A stretch of 7,665 bases of DNA from Comamonadaceae bacterium (lineage in GTDB: Bacteria; Pseudomonadota; Gammaproteobacteria; Burkholderiales; Burkholderiaceae_C): positions 1 to 7,665 of the forward strand of contig CANHKH010000155.1 of assembly GCA_947460165.1 (NCBI GenBank). The letters run 5' to 3'. The notes below the pieces were generated by a model. The model was not told the DNA's origin. It was given only the letters and a program-made list of their open reading frames with translations, and searched no databases. Below are positions 5,232 to 7,665 of this stretch, piece by piece. Within the stretch, counting starts at the first letter, position 1. Each line of letters opens with the position of its first letter. The translations under genes and the position numbers were made by a program.

Positions 5232-6026
5232 TCAGCCTGCAGCAGGTTCTGCGATGCCGCCCACCACTTGGCTGAAGCCGCCGTCCACGTAGGTGATTTC
5301 TGCCGACACGCCGGCGGCCAGGTCGCTGAGCAGGAAGGCGGCCACGTTGCCGACATCGTCCACAGTGACGTTGCGGCGTATGGGCGAGGTCTCGGCCACC
5401 ACGCTCAAAATTTTGCCAAAGCCCTTGATGCCGCTGGCCGCCAGGGTTTTGATGGGGCCGGCGCTGATGCCGTTGACCCGCACGCCACGGGGGCCCAGCG
5501 ACTCGGCCAGGTAGCGCACCGAGGCTTCCAAGCTGGCCTTGGCCAGGCCCATGGTGTTGTAGTTGGGCACGGTGCGGATGGCGCCCAGGTAAGTCAGGGT
5601 GAGCAGGGCGGATTTGTCGCGCAGCAAGGGCAGGGCGGCTTTGGCCATGGCCGGAAAGCTGTAGGCGCTGATGTCGTGTGCGATTTTGAAGGCTTCACGC
5701 GAGAGGCCGTCTAAAAAATCGCCGGCTATCGCCTCGCGGGGGGCAAAACCGATGGCGTGCACAAAGCCGTCAAATTGCGGCCAAGTGGCTGAGAGGTCGG
5801 TGAACAACTGGGCGATTTGCTCGTCGCTGCCCACGTCGCAGTCAAACACCAGTTTGGAGCCAAAGTCGGCGGCGTACTCGGTGATGCGGTCTTTAAAGCG
5901 CTCGCCCACGTAGCTAAAAGCCAACTCCGCGCCTTGCGCATGGCAGGCGCGGGCAATGCCGTAGGCAATGGAGCGGTTGGACAGCACGCCCGTGATCAGG
6001 AGTTTTTTGCCTTGGAGAAATCCCAT
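5232..6026 (-). CDS. fabI: Enoyl-[acyl-carrier-protein] reductase (NADH), FabI
   Basis: This 264-residue protein catalyses the last step of each fatty-acid elongation cycle, reducing trans-2-enoyl-ACP in the cytoplasm. It is a divergent short-chain dehydrogenase. Seen: the nucleotide-binding GVLSNRSIAYGIA at residues 13-25, HAIGFAP at 90-96, Tyr146 in TYLGA, the catalytic pair Tyr156 and Lys163 (YNTMGLAK), SAGPIKTLAASGI at 188-200, and VDGG at 247-250. Numbering matches E. coli FabI (262 aa) through the active site. Positions 93, 159 and 203, where E. coli triclosan-resistance changes occur, carry the sensitive residues Gly, Met and Phe. The ATG at 6026-6024 follows AAAGGA with a 7-nt gap, a good ribosome-binding site. 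It is divergent from the yejA-like gene across 82 bp and upstream of the ligase gene on the same strand. The promoter is not obvious. Confidence 0.98.
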   Translation of the reverse strand: MGFLQGKKLLITGVLSNRSIAYGIARACHAQGAELAFSYVGERFKDRITEYAADFGSKLVFDCDVGSDEQIAQLFTDLSATWPQFDGFVHAIGFAPREAIAGDFLDGLSREAFKIAHDISAYSFPAMAKAALPLLRDKSALLTLTYLGAIRTVPNYNTMGLAKASLEASVRYLAESLGPRGVRVNGISAGPIKTLAASGIKGFGKILSVVAETSPIRRNVTVDDVGNVAAFLLSDLAAGVSAEITYVDGGFSQVVGGIAEPAAG

Positions 6027-6073
6027 TTTTTATCCTTTGGAGTCGTCTGACGCAGGGTCTATGGCGGTGGTCT

Positions 6074-6090
6074 GCGAAGGGGCGGTTCGC
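6074..6090. repeat. Short inverted repeat in the fabI/yejA divergent region
   Basis: GCGAA (6074-6078) and TTCGC (6086-6090) flank GGGGCGG. It lies between the divergent starts, where it could be an operator, but five-base arms are short enough to occur by chance in GC-rich DNA. Confidence 0.25.
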
Positions 6091-6096
6091 TTCGTG

Positions 6097-6102
6097 CAGA
6101 AT
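6097..6102 (+). promoter_or_regulatory. Possible -10 element placing the yejA transcript start at its ATG
   Basis: CAGAAT (6097-6102) matches TATAAT at four of six positions, and the following six bases lead straight to the ATG at 6109. If used, the mRNA would be leaderless. This agrees with the lack of a Shine-Dalgarno sequence directly before that ATG. No good -35 is seen, so the call is weak. Confidence 0.25.
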
Positions 6103-6108
6103 TGTCGC

Positions 6109-7665
6109 ATGCGGTTTTTTGCTGTTTGTCCTGCGCTCGGTCTGCTCGCTGCCCTGTGCCTGGTGCCTGTGGCGGGCTGGGCTGCGCCCGCCTATGCCTT
6201 GTGGGGCGAGCTCAAATACCCGCCAGGTTTTGCGCAGTTTGATTACGTCTTCCCCCAAGCGCCCAAGGGCGGCACCCTCAGGTTGGTGAGCAACTCCCGC
6301 GCTTCGACCTTCGACAAGTACAACCCCTTCACCATCAAGGGCAGCGCGCCGGCTTACCTGTCGGACCTGATGTTTGACAGCCTGCTGGCCCGCACCTTGG
6401 ACGAAACCGGTTCGGGCTACGGCCTGCTGGCCCAAGACGTGAGCGTGGCCGCCGACGGGCTGAGCGCCACCTTCATCTTGCGGGCCGAGGCGCGATTTCA
6501 CAACGGCGATCCGGTGTTGGCGGCCGACGTCAAGCACAGCTACGACACGCTGATGGGGCCCTACACCTCGCCCGCCTACAAAACCATGCTGGAAGACGTG
6601 GCGGGCCTGGACGTTCTGGGCGAGCGCGAGCTGCGCTACCGCTTTAAAAAACCCAACCGCGAACTGCCATTGACGGTGGGCGGCTTGCCCGTGTTCAGCC
6701 GCGCCTGGGGCATGGAGGGCGGCAAGCCCAAGCGCTTTGACCAGGTGGTGATGGACCTGCCCATAGGCAGCGGGCCTTACAAAATTGGACCGGTGCGCTT
6801 TGGCCGCGACATCACCTATGTGCGCGATGCCAGCTACTGGGCGCGTGACCTGAATGTGCGGCGCGGCATGGCCAACTTCGACAGCATCACCGTCAAAATC
6901 TACAAGGACAACACCGCCAGGCTGGAGGCGCTCAAGGCCGGTGAGTTCGACCTCATGCGCTTTTTCTCGGCGGGCGACTGGGCGCGCCGCGTCACGGGCA
7001 AGCGCTTTGACAGCGGCGAGTTGGTCAAGGGCGAGTTCCGCCACAAGCTGCCCTCGGGCTTTCAAAGCTATGTGATCAACGTCAGGCGCGACAAGTTCAA
7101 AGATGTGCGCGTGCGCGAGGCCTTGGGCTTGGCGCTGGACTACGAGTGGATGAACCGGCAACTGTTTTACGGCGCCTACCAGCGCGTGGTGGGTTTGTTT
7201 GGCAACACCGATTGCCAGGCCACAGGCAGCCCTGGCGCAGAGGAGTTGGCCTTGCTCACGCCTTGGCGCGGCCAGGTGCCGGATGCCGCCTTTGGCCCCA
7301 TGCATGTCCCGCCCCGCACCGATGGTGACAGCAGCTTGCGCGGCAACTTGCGGCGCGCCCGCGATTTGCTGGCGGCAGCGGGCTGGACCATCCAAGAGGG
7401 CGTGCTGCGCAATGCCCAGGGCCAGCCCTTTGTCATTGAATACCTGGACAGCAACGAGGCGGGCGCCCGTGTGGTCACGCCCTGGGCGCGCAACCTTGAA
7501 AAATTGGGCATTCGGTTGAACTACCGGCCCGTAGACTTTGCCCTTTACCAACAGCGCCTGCAGCGCTTTGAATTTGACATGACCAGCATTGCCTACGGCG
7601 GCACGCACAGCCCCGGCCAGGAGTACGCAGACCTCTTTGGCAGCAAGGCCGCCGCCACCGAAGAC
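6109..7665 (+). CDS. yejA: YejA-like periplasmic peptide-binding protein of an ABC transporter (3' truncated by window)
   Basis: The frame is open for 519 codons from ATG 6109 to the right edge, without a stop. It encodes a family 5 extracellular solute-binding protein (SBP_bac_5, PF00496) closest to YejA, the receptor for oligopeptides and microcin C in enterobacteria. Seen: a signal peptide (residues 1-30, LGLLAALCLVPVAGWAAPAYA), then ALWGELKYPPGFAQFDYV and PQAPKGG at 49-55, NPFTIKG, LPIGSGPYKI, VRVREALGLALDYEWMN and LFYGAYQRV, then ELALLTPWRG, all in the order typical of YejA proteins. Such proteins are usually about 600 residues, so roughly 80-100 are missing to the right. yejB, yejE and yejF homologues would be expected downstream. 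An in-frame GTG at 6094 with GAAGGGG (6076-6082) 11 nt upstream is an alternative start. A 564-residue antisense frame opposite it is a composition artefact. Confidence 0.93.
   Translation, partial: MRFFAVCPALGLLAALCLVPVAGWAAPAYALWGELKYPPGFAQFDYVFPQAPKGGTLRLVSNSRASTFDKYNPFTIKGSAPAYLSDLMFDSLLARTLDETGSGYGLLAQDVSVAADGLSATFILRAEARFHNGDPVLAADVKHSYDTLMGPYTSPAYKTMLEDVAGLDVLGERELRYRFKKPNRELPLTVGGLPVFSRAWGMEGGKPKRFDQVVMDLPIGSGPYKIGPVRFGRDITYVRDASYWARDLNVRRGMANFDSITVKIYKDNTARLEALKAGEFDLMRFFSAGDWARRVTGKRFDSGELVKGEFRHKLPSGFQSYVINVRRDKFKDVRVREALGLALDYEWMNRQLFYGAYQRVVGLFGNTDCQATGSPGAEELALLTPWRGQVPDAAFGPMHVPPRTDGDSSLRGNLRRARDLLAAAGWTIQEGVLRNAQGQPFVIEYLDSNEAGARVVTPWARNLEKLGIRLNYRPVDFALYQQRLQRFEFDMTSIAYGGTHSPGQEYADLFGSKAAATED

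Noticed and set aside
5914..7608. 564-residue minus-strand frame opposite yejA and running into fabI
   Set aside because: It overlaps two well-supported genes, including the 5' end of fabI in another frame, and its translation (repeated HAQG/VGH/AAQ patterns) resembles no family. It is a mirror of yejA codon bias.

Overview
The window looks like chromosomal DNA of a betaproteobacterium, most likely Burkholderiales and probably Comamonadaceae. I infer this from the moderately high GC content, the style of the proteins (LivK-type binding protein, DUF2237 protein, Orn/Lys/Arg decarboxylase, Lig E-type ligase, fabI beside yejA) and my memory of fabI-yejA adjacency in that family. No database search was possible. 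I see no insertion sequence, phage gene, CRISPR array or rRNA. The content is mostly housekeeping and metabolic.

Layout. Positions 1-66 hold the last 21 codons of a gene that looks like an amino-acid ABC transporter binding protein, closed by a strong perfect-stem terminator. A region of about 430 bp follows with no confident gene. It holds one doubtful small minus-strand ORF, a bulged hairpin, a 14-bp perfect palindrome and, at its right edge, an extended -10 promoter and a 26-bp inverted repeat. The right arm of that repeat carries the ribosome-binding site of the next gene, an exported thermonuclease-family nuclease that appears to start at TTG (548-1084, +). A bidirectional terminator separates the nuclease from a convergent tRNA-Ser(GGA) (1162-1251, -). 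Upstream of the tRNA on the same strand is a DUF2237 protein (1361-1741, -).

A divergent intergenic region (1742-1952) with several inverted repeats leads into a large PLP-dependent Orn/Lys/Arg decarboxylase (1953-4229, +). Its 3' end lies only 12 nt from the convergent 3' end of a signal-peptide-bearing, minimal ATP-dependent DNA ligase of the Lig E type (4242-5114, -). Upstream of the ligase on the same strand is fabI, the enoyl-ACP reductase (5232-6026, -). Divergent from fabI across 82 bp is a YejA-like periplasmic peptide-binding protein (6109 onward, +), which runs off the right edge. yejB/E/F-type permease and ATPase genes would be expected next.

Functional picture. Several products are predicted to be exported: the nuclease, the ligase, the YejA-like protein and probably the LivK-like protein. 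A secreted nuclease and a periplasmic ligase a few kb apart are notable, but they are separate transcription units and any joint role is inference. I found no convincing undescribed multi-gene system. The best leads are regulatory: the SD-containing inverted repeat before the nuclease, the nested palindromes before the decarboxylase, and the possibly leaderless yejA start.
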